The notes beneath the pieces were generated by a model. It was not told where the DNA came from. It worked only from the letters and a program-made list of their open reading frames with translations, and did not search any database. A stretch of 64,000 nt of DNA from Coptis chinensis (lineage: Eukaryota > Streptophyta > Magnoliopsida > Ranunculales > Ranunculaceae). Made by a program: the position numbers and the translations under genes. The DNA is taken from the NCBI GenBank assembly GCA_015680905.1, contig CM027377.1, forward strand, positions 25,444,501 to 25,508,500, written 5' to 3'. Below are positions 45,876 through 58,041 of this stretch, piece by piece (position 1 is the stretch's first letter; each line of letters begins with the position of its first letter).

Positions 45876-46728
45876 GTCAAGGATCAGCAAAACAACGCAA
45901 GGTGCTTGAAGTTGATTCCTTTTCAGAACTCTCACTGTAATCAGTGAAGGATTTTACCCGAAAAGGAATGAAACAAGAGGCTTAAGAAGATAAGAATTCT
46001 TCTCCAAGCAAGATTTAACTAAAAGCGGCAAAAAGTTGGTGTATGCGATCACTGCGGCAGCTTAAGTTACTTCACTTCCTATCTCCCAAAAACATGTCCC
46101 CATTTTTTTTTCAAATGTTCCCAAATGTGACTAAGGACTTTAACTATTAGAACTTTTGACTAAACTTCCTTTTGGTTCTTCTTTTTGTAAAATTGTTAAA
46201 CCATTGCAGTTATTACATATTGATCTTTGGGTCCCTTTCCTATTGTGTCTATTAGGCTAAGTCCAATTGTTCGGTGCAGCAAAACACCAAAGCACAATAA
46301 CACAATGGATACAGTTAGTGGGATAGCGAAATCAAACCCAATGGTTTATTTTTTCAGCCGCCAGTGACAATGGCGTGCAACCCAAAATATTAAATATCGT
46401 TATTTGTTTCCAACAATAATATTGACTTTTAAAAAAAAAACCAAGTTTTTTTATACGCCATTCCCACAGGCGTGTAGTTATTTATCTCCCCATTTTACCC
46501 TTTCAAAAAAAACACCCAGAACACCAAAAAAAAAAAAAAAAACTCACTCTCACTCTCACTGTTCAACACCACGAAACTCTGAAACAAAATGTTGATACTT
46601 CCACGAAAGGTTTGCTGTATTGGTGGGTGACAACATCATAAAAACACAAGTTCATCAGTTCAAGGTAATGCTGCTATGATTCTGGGAAGAACACGAAACT
46701 CAAGCTGAAGTTTATTTTTCAGGCTCTT

Positions 46729-47161
46729 CTAAAACTCTTCCAAGAACTCCTCCATAAACTTGTGCCTCTTCTCAGCTCTTCTTTGGCCAGCCTGAAATTG
46801 CCATAATACCAAAACAAGATATTAAGTAAAGAAAAATATGGTTTCTATTAGATCTTTTTCTTTGTCTTACTACATACTTATTTGTTAAAGAAGCGTGTTA
46901 TAGAACAGATTTATAGAGATGAACATGTTGCACATAACAATAAAGAAGTAGTCGGTCGGGGAATAGTGGGTTGTGCTTAAAGCTTCACCTTTGTCTTCAT
47001 TAAATCCTTAAGCTTGAGAAGCTTTTCATGAAAATGATTCAGTGTGGTCTGCTCATCTTTCTTCATATATTCTTCCTTTGATATATCTAATCGGGGCTCT
47101 ATCTTAGGGTCATGCAGTACTCTGTTCCTACTTCCACCAAAAGTAAAGCAACGGGCAATTC
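46729..47161 (-). pseudogene. Captured two-exon fragment of an HD-domain phosphohydrolase gene
   Basis: On the minus strand, exon 47161-46989 follows an acceptor (TTGATTCAG). It encodes [19 protein letters not shown], then [20 protein letters not shown] and [12 protein letters not shown] donor (GTGAAG) opens an intron ending TTTCAG. The next exon (46791-46729) continues in phase with AGQRRAEKRHKFMEEFLEEF and then a stop. This matches my memory of the C-terminal part of plant HD-superfamily (YpgQ-like) phosphohydrolases. Both exons are open and the splice sites intact, so capture was recent or included the intron. The catalytic HD part is absent. Confidence 0.75.
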
Positions 47162-47284
47162 CTGAATCAAGTATAGTAATATTGTGAATGAACAGAAGTA
47201 CAACTAAATAAAAAAAAAATTAAAAGGGTAGGATGGAATGGTAATTGCATAAATTAAGTTATTAAAAAAACAAAAAAATAGAGA

Positions 47285-47465
47285 ATTCAATGCTAACCGC
47301 CAGTGGGAGTGGCGGGTGGAAATATTAATTGAATTCTAACCGCCAGTGGGAGTGGCGTGTAGAGTTATTTCAAAATGAAAATAAATTTCTAACCGCCACT
47401 GGCTATGGCGTGTAGAGTTATTTGGATTTTTTTGGCTGGCCGCCACTGGCTATGGCATACAAAGC
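47285..47465. repeat. Subterminal hairpin repeats of the Harbinger-type element
   Basis: Four units contain self-complementary CGCCAGTGGGAGTGGCG or CGCCACTGGCTATGGCG, two followed by TGTAGAGTTATTT. A fifth (CGCCAGTGACAATGGCG) lies near the other end at 46362-46378. Such clustered subterminal motifs often bind transposase; that is inference here. Confidence 0.75.
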
Positions 47466-50058
47466 ATACGCTATCGCGTTAAAAGTGACTGCATAAATAG
47501 AGAAATTTATAAAGATAGCGTTGGCGGTATAACGTTTTAACGTACCATTGGATCACATTTTACGCGAAATTTGGTGTTTTGCCGCACCATTGGACTTAGC
47601 CTTAATGGTTTCAAATATTGTGCTAGTATAGTTGATGATCGTACTAGATACTGCTGGATTTTCCCTATTTGACAATAAATCCATCTGATTTTAGTTCTGT
47701 TTTTCAATCCTTTAAGCTCTTGGTTGAAAATCTTTTAACTTGCAAAATCCAATGTGTCAGAACTGACAATGGTGGGGGAGTTTACAAGTACTCATTTAAA
47801 AAAAAAATCTTCTCTCACATGGCATTAGTCATCAATTTACTTGACCTCATACATCTGAACAAAATGGGATTGTAAAGAGAAAGCACAGACACATTTTGGA
47901 TGTAGCTAGAACTCGCATTTCCCAATCCTAGATACCACCTAAATATTGGTGTGACATCTTTTCTAGTTCAGTTTATATCATAAACAGACTTCCTTCACCC
48001 ACTCTTAATCACATTTTACCTCTTGAGAAGTTGTTTAATGTCAAACCCAATTACAGTAACCTTAAAGCTTATGGTTGCACATGTTTTCCCTAGTTATGAC
48101 CCTATACATCCAATAAACTTAACTTAAGATCCAAACCCTATGTTTTTCTTAGATATAGTTTGAACCACAAAGGCTACAATGCATGGATATAGAAATTGGC
48201 AGTGTACATATCCATACATGTTGTTTTCAATGAATCTGAGTTTCCATTAAAAAATACTAACTTGCACACTAGTTCAATGTCTCCACAAGAATTCCTTCAT
48301 TCATCTTTTTGTAATGATGTCATTCAATCTCCTTTTACAATACCATCTCAACTCTCTACAATACCTTCTACTGATTGCTCTGAAACACCTACTGACATTT
48401 TTTTTCCAACTGTTTCTAATCCACTTACAAATCCTTCTCCTATAACTCATTCAATGATCACAAGAGCCAAAAATGGCATTTTCAAACATAAAACTTACAT
48501 TTCCACAAAGCACTCTATCCCTCATGCTCTTCATGCTTCTTTTTCTTCTCTACCAGTTACACCTACCTCTTTTACCCTAATAAAGACCCAAATTGGAAAG
48601 CAGCCATGGCAAGTGAATTTAATGCTCTTATTAAAAATGGCACCTGGATTCTTGTACGTACCTTAACTAACTCTCCTTCACAAAATCTCGTTGATAACAA
48701 GTGGGTGTTTAGATTAAAGCAGAAAGCAGATGGTTCACTTTATAAGCTTAAGGTTAGGTTGGTTGCTAAAGGTTTTCACTAACAACATGGATTTGACTAT
48801 GATGAAACCTTTAGTCTAGTAGCAAAACCCCCTACTATTAAACTTATCATCTCTCTAGCATTTTTTTCTTATAACTGGGATATTAAAGCGCGCAATTAGA
48901 TGTATCCAATGCATTTTTGCATGGTCATCTCAAGGAGGATGTATTTATGACTCAACCTAGAGGTTTTGTTGATCCAGCTAAACCTAATCATGTTTGGAAG
49001 CTTCTGAAGTCTTTATATGGTTTGAAACAAACCCTGCGTGCTTGGTATGAAGAGTTATTTCAGGGTCTCTTATCTCTTGGCTTTACTACATCAAATGCTG
49101 ATCATTCTCTTTTCATCAAGAAAGACTAAGTTTTTATTACATTTTAGTTTAGGGTTACCTAGTATTACCACCTCCCCTACTATATAGGAAATTAAGGTCT
49201 CCAATGCACAAAAAAAAATCAAATTGGGTTGACCGTGTTTTTTGTTTGTGTATTTGTAGGGGTGGGAGAGACCCTAATTTCCCATCTAGGGGATCTTCCA
49301 AAGGACTATTCTTATGTCAAACAAAATACACATTTGATCTACTGACTAAAGCCAAGATGTTGGTGTTAGGAATATACAACTTAAATGTACTTACTCTTTA
49401 CCAATCACCAAACAGTACAAACCTTTTATCTTGTAAGTGTCTTGTACTTCTTTGTTAAATCCGAGCCTAGTGTATAAACACTATGTCTTTAAGACATATT
49501 TTCCCCCTCACGGTGCTTGAAGCTTGATGGGAAACTGTCTCCCAAGATAGAACGGATCTCCTTCTATAGAAAGCTAGCACTTCAATTCTATAGAATCAGC
49601 AAACACACCATAGTATTTGACTAAGAATAGAGGGAGAAGAGAAAGATAAAAAATGTGTGATCTGGTGTGTCTTTCTCTCTAAATTCATCTACTATTTATA
49701 GGTGAGAAGTGCATTTTTGAAACAGCACAGTGACTCTTTGAAAAGTTAGGCACCTCTTTGAAAAGCAAGAAATGGGGCTCACACCCTTGCTTCCTAGCCT
49801 GTTATGCTAAATCTCCCTCATGGCGGTCCAACCCACTTAACCCCCCTATTTTTAACCCCTCATTAAATAAACTCCCTGTTTTTGTGAAACTAATGAATCT
49901 CGGTCTATTTTTTATTTCGAAACAAAATTTATTTCTTTTTTTACCCTTTCTCTTTTCAGTAGACCACTCATTCGTTTTTGGGTTTATTCTAAATATTTTT
50001 TACCGGCAACAAGGGCGAAGAACACACTGATTTCAACTTTAAATTTTTCTATGCTCCT

Positions 50059-50235
50059 GTCTATTTGTTGTATTAACGAATCAAAAGCGAGATGAGTTTC
50101 TGAGTCATGAGAATAACAAACCACAGATTTGAATGCTTTTAAAAGACGTGGATCAACTTCTGGTGATATTGAATTTGTTGCCTTCTCAATTAGTGTTAGC
50201 ACTTTTCCTCCTCCTTCTCTTTCTCTCTCCCCCAT
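50059..50235 (-). pseudogene. Captured N-terminal fragment resembling UVSSA (KIAA1530 family)
   Basis: From ATG at 50235 the minus strand encodes a charged start, then GGKVLTLIEKATNSISPEVD, PRLLKAFKSVVCYSHDSE and LAFDSLIQQ. Plant UV-stimulated scaffold protein A homologues start with a very similar LIEKATNSTxPEVDPRLLKA followed by an IKxxVRYSDSE-like stretch. Only the first part of the VHS-like domain is present. Neighbouring plus-strand sequence 50280-50380 (LNELREMLGPSSSRRDGDEI) may be another captured piece, source unknown. Confidence 0.6.
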
Positions 50236-50489
50236 CTTCTCCCTCTCTGTCCCATCATTCAAATCTCAACTGCATGGTCAGTTCTTGAATGAGTTGAGGG
50301 AGATGTTGGGTCCTTCAAGTTCTAGAAGAGATGGAGATGAAATTGAGAAGATGGTTACTCCAAAAACTACGAACAAACCAAATCTTGTTAAAATCAGTTC
50401 AAGTTTTCATAGTTTTGCAATTTCAACTTTAGATTTTTATGTTTGTGTATGTAGTAGTTTTACTATGCATTTTTATATTTCGTAGTTGC

Positions 50490-51115
50490 TTTTATTCTGC
50501 CTTCTTAAATTTGCATAGTATTTTTTATTTGTTTTTTCATGTTTGTATAATGTGTGGTGGTAATTTTACTCTGCATTCTTAACTTTGCATAGTATTTGTA
50601 CTTTGTCTTCTTAACTTTGCATTGTATTTTTACTCTGCATTATTAAATTTTACTCTGCATTCTTAGATTTGCATAGTATTTGTACTTTGCATTCTTAAAT
50701 TTGCACAATATTTTTTATTTGTTTTTTCATGTTTGTGCAGTGTAATGTGTGGTGGTAATTTTATTTTGCATTCTTAACTTTGCATAGTATTTTTACTCTA
50801 CATTTTTAACTTTGCATAGTATTTTTACTCTGCATTCTTAGATTTGCATAGTATTTGTACTCTGCATTCTTAAATTTGCAGAGTATTTTTTATTTGCTTT
50901 TTCATGTTTGTGTAATGTGTGGTGGTAATTTTACTCTGCATTCTTAACTTTGCATTGTATTTTTACTCTGCATTCTTAACTTTGCATAGTATTTGTACAT
51001 TTTCATAGACGTTTTTCATTTTCATAAACGTTTACTTTGCATTTTTAACTTTGCATAGTATTTTTACTTTGCATTTTTAACTTTGCATAGTACTTTTACT
51101 TTGCATTCTTAGATT
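50490..51115 (+). repeat. AT-rich minisatellite, unit about 30-34 bp
   Basis: About 15 imperfect units of the form TTTTTACTCTGCATTCTTAA followed by CTTTGCATAGTA, with longer variants containing TTTTTTATTTGTTTTTTCAT and GTGTGGTGGTAATTTTA. It occupies a third of the nested element. Confidence 0.8.
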
Positions 51116-52870
51116 CAAAATTTACTTTCACATATGAAAATACAAATTTACACAGCAAATAAAGCTATGCGAGTAAACTTTACATATGAAAATAGGAACC
51201 AAAACAGTACTGATGAATGAATACATATGCATATATGAATTTTGATAGGATTCTTGTTTTGACTTGTTACATCTGCTAGGCTATGTAACAATTATTACCA
51301 GATCTATGATTTCCAGTGACTTTACTCCTGATGCCTCACTACCAACCTTCTTCTTTCTTTCTTTATTAGAATTCGAACATTGCTTCCTTTTAGCTTGTTT
51401 CTTTCCTTCGACCATTTCATCAACGTTGTCGAGCGAAGCTTGAAGAATAGTCTTAGATTTTTCTTCATTTTTTTGGGGTTTTGTTAATTTTGAGTTTTAG
51501 ATCTGAAAACCTGGGTTGGAATGGTTGTTAATTTTGAGTTTCAGATTTGAAAGAGTAAAAAGTATAGTTCGGTTGGGTTTTGTGTTCGAGTCTGAGAGTA
51601 AAGAGAGAAAGAGTCGGGATAATTTTTTGGGGGTATTTTTGTTAGTTTATTTTGTTTTAGAAAAGAGGAGTGTTTCGTGAGTTGATCTGTTTAGAGGGGG
51701 TTTTAATGTACCGGTTTTTGTAGGAGGGAGATTAAACCCAAATCCTGATTTGAAAAGTCACATGTATTGAAAGGACGCACCATTTCAGCATAAAGCACTG
51801 TTTCAAACCAATGCCTATTTCAAAAAGTCACACCTTTTTAGCATAAAGCACTGTTTCGAACCAATGCCTATTTCGAAAGGTCGCACCTTTTCAGCATAAT
51901 GCACTGTTTCGAACCAGTGCACCCTTTCGAAAAGATTTTTCTCTCTTTACGTACTGTTTCAACTTTCAAGTGAAACCCATTTCATTTCAAGCGGGATAAC
52001 TTGAGAGACAAATTACTCAATCATATTTCAATGGATTTGTGCAAATCCATTTTTCTAACAGTTGGATGCAAAACCTATAACTACTCCTCTTGCAACCAGT
52101 TGTAGACTTGACAATCACATAGGAGAACTTTTATCTGATCCTACAATATACAGATCTCTTGTAGGTGGTTTACAATATTTAACTTGGTGCAAACCTAACA
52201 TTTCATTTGCAGTCAACATGGTTTGCCAATTCATGCAGAATCATAGAGCTCCACATTTGGATTCTCAGATATTTGAAAGGAACCATCAAACATAGAATAT
52301 GGTTTACAAAGAGTTCTCTCAGAATACAAGTAGACAGTGCTGAAGATTGGGCTCGATGTCCAATGGGCAAAGGTCAATTACAGGTTTTTGTATTTTTATT
52401 GGTAATAAACCCTTATCATGGTCTGCCAAGAAACAAAAGACTGTTGCTCATTCTTCAACTGAAGCAGAATATTGTGCACTGGCTCACACTACAAGTGAAA
52501 TTTATTGGATTTGTGTGTGCTTCTTTAGGATCCCAGAATATCTTTGCCTTCAACTCCATTGGTTCATTGTGATAATTGGTTCATTGTGATAAGATTAGTG
52601 CAATCTCCTTAGCTCATAACCCTGTCTTCCATGCAAGGACTAAACATGTAGAAATTGACTATCATATATTATGTCAGGGAATTGGTCACAAGCAAGCTTC
52701 TGGTCTTCTGGATGTTCGATCAATATCTTAACACTAAAGATCAAATTGTTGATGTCCTTACTAAAGACCTTGAAGGAGGGAATTGAGCAACAAAATTCAG
52801 TTAACACACATCAGCAGTCAACAGACAAAGAGCCACATCATCAAAGTCAGACAGCTTAGAATATTCTCTA

Positions 52871-53901
52871 CTAGTTAATGCCTGTGCCAGTCGGCACTCA
52901 AAACACATTGCGTTTAAATAACTCTCCAAAAGACCATCTCCATAGTAGCAGTGGATCGATGTTATAACCATTTCTAGCAGTTTTATATTTCATAATCATT
53001 TCATGCATACACTAAAGTGAGGTTATGGCAATCCTATGCATTTTATTTCTCACAAACCAACTCATTACACATACCTCTTACATTTTGATAATTCAACACA
53101 TAGAATGAGGAACAAATAAGGGGAGAGAGACTTGAATTAAAAGCATCTCCGTCCCTGTTAAAAATCGAATCCTAAAAACCCCAAATTTCTTAAAATATAG
53201 TATTCGATTTCTAACACCTTCGTGAGAGTATATTTCACCGATATTTTGAATATTTAGCTCAAGTCCGTTTAAGGACGTTCTTCATAGAGTCGGGCTACCT
53301 TGACAGCTTAAATTGACATCCTATCTTAACAGCTCACCACATCCATTAGATTCTAGCCCATCCAACGCCTAGATCTTGTTCCCATTTAATAAAAGGAATT
53401 CCAAGGGTAACTTGATCATTTTAGTTTCTTTTCTCAAAATTAAATCCAAAAATCACCGGACTCCTCCTCCTATTTCGTCATGGGTTTAATTTAAGTGCTT
53501 CTGATTTACGTGTCTCGTGTTTGTCAATTGGTAAATTGTCAATTCTTTTCAACTATATGATTTAGAAAAGTGTTTGTACAAATAAGGAAATACTATAGAA
53601 TGGCAGCTTTTGTTTCTTCTGTGTACGCAATACTTTCCATTAGACTTAGATGCTTGTTTCGTGGTCACTCTCCAAAAAAATCGGAAGCGATCCAACCCAA
53701 AAAAATAAGTAAAGTTCGTGATACAGTGAGTCGAACCCGCGACCCAGATGGAAACAAAAGCCGTTCCCATTAGTGCCCGATTCTAACAATTCAAATTTGC
53801 TTACAGTAGCCGTTAGATTTTGCTAGAAATGATCTGGGCCGTCTTTTATTATAGTTTTGTCCTGTAGCGAAAAAAAAAAAAACCCTATCTTATTAGATAG
53901 A
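52871..53901 (-). mobile_element. Helitron (1031 bp), minus strand
   Basis: The minus-strand 3' end has hairpin GTGCCGACTGGCAC, then AGGCATTAACTAG ending at 52871 with T next. The 5' end is TCTATCTAATAAGATAGGG at 53901 after A. These are textbook Helitron termini. The interior includes a tRNA-like promoter segment (53640-53790). No Rep/helicase gene. Confidence 0.82.
53640..53790 (-). mobile_element. Possible tRNA-derived SINE remnant inside the Helitron
   Basis: On the minus strand GGGTCGCGGGTTCGACTCAC (53747-53728) fits a pol III box B (GGTTCGANTCC-like). A GGGCACTAATGGGAACGG stretch about 35 bases upstream could be a decayed box A. Many plant SINEs have this layout. No tail or target duplication was identified. 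Confidence 0.4.
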
Positions 53902-54110
53902 TAAGTATTCACTAACTACCATATAAAGTGTAAATTAATATTGTTTTCTGTAATGAGAATAGTTTTAGTTTTCAGTGAAACCATTGTTCCATTTAGTGGA
54001 ACTGTACATATATATTCATATATCTAACATAAATATACTTTTAAATGCTAATCCTTGAATATCTAACATAAATATACTTTTAAATGCTAATCCATAGATT
54101 TTCAATTGCA

Positions 54111-54539
54111 TCAGTTGCAGCCGCCGCACCCTCCACCGCCTCCGCCACCTCCATACCCACCACCACCTCCGCCACCTCCACACCCACCACCACCATGATG
54201 CCCCCCGTGATGATGAGAGGTGCTACTTCCACTATAACCATAGTTATCACAACTAGAAGATGCGAGACTGGCGTTGGCAGCAGACATTGCTCCCATCGTG
54301 ATGATATAGCTGTTATCATCCCTGGCATAATTACTTGAACTTGTTCGTACTGATTTACCCACTTTAACATTGCTACTTTCTCCTCCATTACTAGGACCAG
54401 CACTACTTGCTCCAACATCAGCACGTCTTTGATTTCCTGTATTAATGTTGTGATCCCTGGTGCACAAAGAACAACAAGTCAACACCAACAGCACCAGCAC
54501 TCCTCCCGCAATTGACAATCCCAAGATTAGAGCAGTCAT
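54111..54539 (-). CDS. Small membrane-anchored glycine-rich protein, 142 residues
   Basis: The protein starts MTALILGLSIAGGVLVLLVL, one N-terminal membrane helix (about residues 3-22). Then comes a Cys cluster (CCSLC), a Ser/Asn-rich linker with RTSSSNYARDDNSYIITMGA, and a His/Gly/Cys tail (SHHHGGHHGGGGCGG, later GGCGGCN end). Single-helix proteins with short Cys motifs after the membrane and glycine-rich tails exist in many plants; function is unknown. A TATA box about 90 bases upstream of the ATG and a decayed relative at 57661-57915 support a real gene. The tail's low complexity makes homology search unreliable. Confidence 0.6.
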   Translation of the reverse strand: MTALILGLSIAGGVLVLLVLTCCSLCTRDHNINTGNQRRADVGASSAGPSNGGESSNVKVGKSVRTSSSNYARDDNSYIITMGAMSAANASLASSSCDNYGYSGSSTSHHHGGHHGGGGCGGGGGGGGYGGGGGGGGCGGCN

Positions 54540-54619
54540 CTTCTTCGACTAATTCAATCCTCTGTTCTTTGTAGTTAGTTTCTTACGTACGTTTGGAACA
54601 ACAAAAGAGAAAGATGACA

Positions 54620-54632
54620 TGTATATAGAGAA
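54620..54632 (-). promoter_or_regulatory. TATA box of the glycine-rich protein gene
   Basis: On the minus strand TCTCTATATACATG contains CTATATACA, about 85-90 bases before the start codon at 54539. Spacing suits a leader of about 55-60 bases. Confidence 0.5.
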
Positions 54633-54639
54633 ATAAATT

Positions 54640-55175
54640 AGAGTAAGCAGTGCGTAAAACTTTTGACATTGGACTCCTTGTTGTATTAAGATTGTGAGCC
54701 ATGTATATTATTTGGATTTGGATTGATATGGCACAGAGTCCGAATCAGATTAAAAGTTGAGATCAGATTAAAAGTTGAGATCAGAAGTAGGAGAAACATA
54801 ATCTATTAGTTTGTTGGGAATATTACTGTAGACTGTTGTACATTAGTACGTTACAATCCCAACTCCCAAGTATATTCTCTACTATCATCATTGGCTATTC
54901 ATGAAAGATACTTACTCAAATACACTTAGAATTTAGAATTACAAGTAGATAATAAATTTGGATAAGATCGTGAATTAGATTGTGGTATATGACGTAGATC
55001 TGTATTCGGCCTACTGGTATAGTTAAATGAGCTGAAGCAGTAGATAGCCCAAGCCAAGGTTGTGGAGTTCGGCTCATGTTTGAGCTTCTAATAATTTGTT
55101 TTTTACACTCGATAGTAATTGACAATCTTCAAATTATATTTTAGTCAATCCAACTTGCGATCAATTAATTTTACA
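54640..55175. other. Upstream spacer of the glycine-rich gene
   Basis: No gene is recognised. A 20-bp unit (CAGATTAAAAGTTGAGATCA-like) is duplicated at about 54747-54784. The 69-codon minus-strand open stretch at 54916-55125 has no recognisable motif. Confidence 0.4.
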
Positions 55176-55189
55176 AGAAATGGGCCCTG

Positions 55190-56412
55190 AGCCGCTATTT
55201 GCTATTGGGTTACATGTAAATCCCCCCTCTTCGCCCGTATAATGAAACCCCTCTTTTTTGACCCGGTTATAACCGATCTAGCTATTTTCACCGAATAAAC
55301 AAAATCAAAGGTATGTTTTTCATATTTCTTTTCTTTTCGCTTCCAAAAATATCTTTTTGAGGAAACTAGATAGAATCTCTTTGATTTCACTCCTCCAATC
55401 TTCTTTGATTCCATTTAAAAATTAGTTTCAATAGCTTTATTTGGTTAGGGATCAACTTTAAACTGCATGCAAGAGAGGATCTTTAATTTGTAGTTGAATG
55501 TGTGAACGCATATTCTTCAATTGGCTATCTTCTTCTACATTTCGTTTATTTGTTTCCCAAATTTTGGTGCTCTATTTTATGTGTTAAAATGGGAATTTAT
55601 GTGTGCAAATTTTCTTTTACATCGAAATTCTACTATGCAAATCTACTTTTGCATAGACATTCTACTATGTAAAATAAATATATTTTTTCACATGTAAATA
55701 AAAAAATTCATAGGTATTCTACTATGCAAATTTATTTTTGTATACAAAATTTTTCTATGTAAATATATTTTTTAATATGTAAATATAATTTTTCATAGGT
55801 ATCCTACTATGCAAATTTATTTTTGCATACAAAATTTTTATTTATAATTTTTTTTTTCATATGTAAATATAATTTTTCATAGGTATTTTACTATGCAAAT
55901 TTATTTTTGCATACAGAATTTTTCTATGTAAATATATTTTTTATACATATTCTACTATGAAAAGCTATTTTTGCATAAAACACAAGTCTTTTTTGCTTAT
56001 TAGAAGAGCAACTTTTAGATATGTCTCTCAATTTGCAATATCATTTTTTTTCTTAAAAAAAAATTAGCAATTGTTTGATGAATTATAGTTTATTTGATGA
56101 GTTATGGTTTATATCTTTTTTTAGAACCATTTTTTTTTTGTAGTGTTTTGGAAAATAAAATCAGCTTCTCGTATCTAAAAAATGAGATGCTTCTAGCATA
56201 TTTACAACGGCATAGTTTTTTTTTTTTTTTTTTTTTTTTTTGGGGTGAAGTTTGTAGATCTGAAATAAAAAAAGGTGGGTGAAGATGACGGGGTATTTAA
56301 GTCAATTTTCTATTTTAGTTTATTGTTTTTGAAAATAAGGAGGTTTTTTGGGTTTGTTTGCAAGTGTGGGGTTTTTGTGTAACTAATTGACCGATGGGGG
56401 AGATTAAACTTA
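55190..56412. mobile_element. AT-rich inverted-repeat element with internal minisatellite
   Basis: Ends near TGTAAATCCCCCCTCTTCG and GATGGGGGAGATTAAAC pair loosely and resemble the ends of the element at 49808-51736. Further in, ATGAAACCCCTC on the left pairs loosely with GTGGGGTTTTTGTG on the right. The interior (55620-55980) repeats CATAGGTATTCTACTATGC, AAATTTATTTTTGCATAC and TTTCTATGTAAATATATTTT, unit about 60 bp. A poly-T tract of more than 20 bases is at 56217-56240. No coding gene. Confidence 0.5.
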
Positions 56413-56419
56413 AAATCGG

Positions 56420-57625
<1,206 letters not shown>

Positions 57626-57660
57626 AACAGCCTAGCTTACATGATATCTCAAATTTATTT

Positions 57661-57915
57661 TCAAAATTCATGTAAGCGATCATATCTAATGTGAATTTCA
57701 ATCTCTTCAACCACATCTACTACCACCACCTGCACCACAATCGCCCCCACCACCACCTGATCCGCCACATCCACCACCTCCACCGGATCCACCACATGCA
57801 CTACCTCATCCTCCTCCTCCATGATGATGTGCGCAATGTCCTCCACCACCAGTAGTAGCAATAGAACCAGCTGCACTCATCGTAATGACACTACCACCGC
57901 AAGTGCCACACATGA
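57661..57915 (-). pseudogene. Decayed relative of the glycine-rich protein gene
   Basis: The minus strand encodes a segment like the 54111-54539 protein: VITMSAAGSIATTGGGGHCA, then HHHGGGG, an in-frame TGA (about 57807-57809), then GSACGGSGGGGGCGG and GGDCGAGGGSRCG. The order ITM-x-Ala/Ser-His3-Gly/Cys matches. The N-terminal membrane helix is not seen upstream. Probably a broken tandem paralogue 3.3 kb from the intact gene. Confidence 0.6.
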
Positions 57916-58041
57916 CCAGAGATAGATGTCCTTAATACAAAAGAAGACTTTCTCTAAAACCTATCTTGATCAAGAAGAAATCAAAAAACAAAAACATAAA
58001 ATAAATGGTGAGGAGTCTCAAATGTAATGGGAGAGGGAAAT

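Larger units (their letters stand above)
40058..46158 (-). mobile_element. L1 LINE-C, nearly full length (6.1 kb)
   Basis: A complete-looking plant L1 lies on the minus strand: poly-A tail (poly-T at 40058-40074), ORF2, ORF1 and a 5' leader to about 46158. The target duplication ACTAAACTTC is at 40048-40057 and 46159-46168, in the Copia integrase region. The Copia frame is sensible on both sides. Poly-A tail, long duplication and L1 gene order make the call firm. It has no LTR-A relationship to LINE-A, which carries RNase H. Confidence 0.92.
46255..47601. mobile_element. PIF/Harbinger-type element (1347 bp) with captured host exons
   Basis: Terminal inverted repeats GGCTAAGTCCAATTGTTCGG and CATTGGACTTAGCC continue imperfectly for about 35 bp (GGTGCAGCAAAACACC pairs with GGTGTTTTGCCGCACC). 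TTA flanks both ends (46252-46254, 47602-47604). It has no transposase. It carries fragments of an HD-domain gene and subterminal hairpin repeats, and it sits in the Copia integrase region. Confidence 0.88.
49808..51736. mobile_element. Inverted-repeat element (about 1.9 kb) carrying a host gene fragment
   Basis: Ends TAAATCTCCCTC and GAGGGAGATTAAA pair, and beyond them GGCGGTCC...TTAACCCCCC pairs loosely with GGGGGTTTTAATGTACCGG. The element at about 55190-56412 has similar ends (TAAATCCCCC / GGGGGAGATTAAAC), so this is a family. Inside are a UVSSA-like fragment and a long AT-rich minisatellite. No transposase is seen. The superfamily is undecided; Mutator-like is possible. Confidence 0.6.
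49364..52060. mobile_element. Solo LTR (2697 bp including a nested element)
   Basis: It starts TGTTAGGAATATAC and ends TTTTTCTAACA. The target duplication GTTGG is at 49359-49363 and 52061-52065, and the Copia RT frame continues across the site. A nested inverted-repeat element at 49808-51736 leaves an LTR of about 770 bp. Near the right end, three units of about 60 bp (AGCATAAAGCACTGTTTC) at 51790-51925 form a tandem repeat. Confidence 0.85.
38816..52790 (+). mobile_element. Copia LTR element, internal region (fossil), split by three insertions
   Basis: Parts in order are a gag end with CCHC knuckle (39217-39260, CQICNKFGHLAIDC), protease (WYADTGASNHLT, 39480-39515), integrase zinc region (39900-40057), integrase core pieces (46169-46254, 47605-47880), reverse transcriptase (48600-49363) and the RT end with RNase H (52061-52790). 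Insertions are an antisense L1 (40058-46158), a Harbinger-type element (46255-47601) and a solo LTR (49364-52060), each with its own target duplication. LTRs of this Copia were not found, so its ends are uncertain. It is broken, with about ten or more breaks, and is older than all three insertions. Confidence 0.88.

Noticed and set aside
53715-53760. tRNA gene suggested by a box-B-like word
   Set aside because: No acceptor stem or anticodon arm can be folded; a SINE remnant is more likely.
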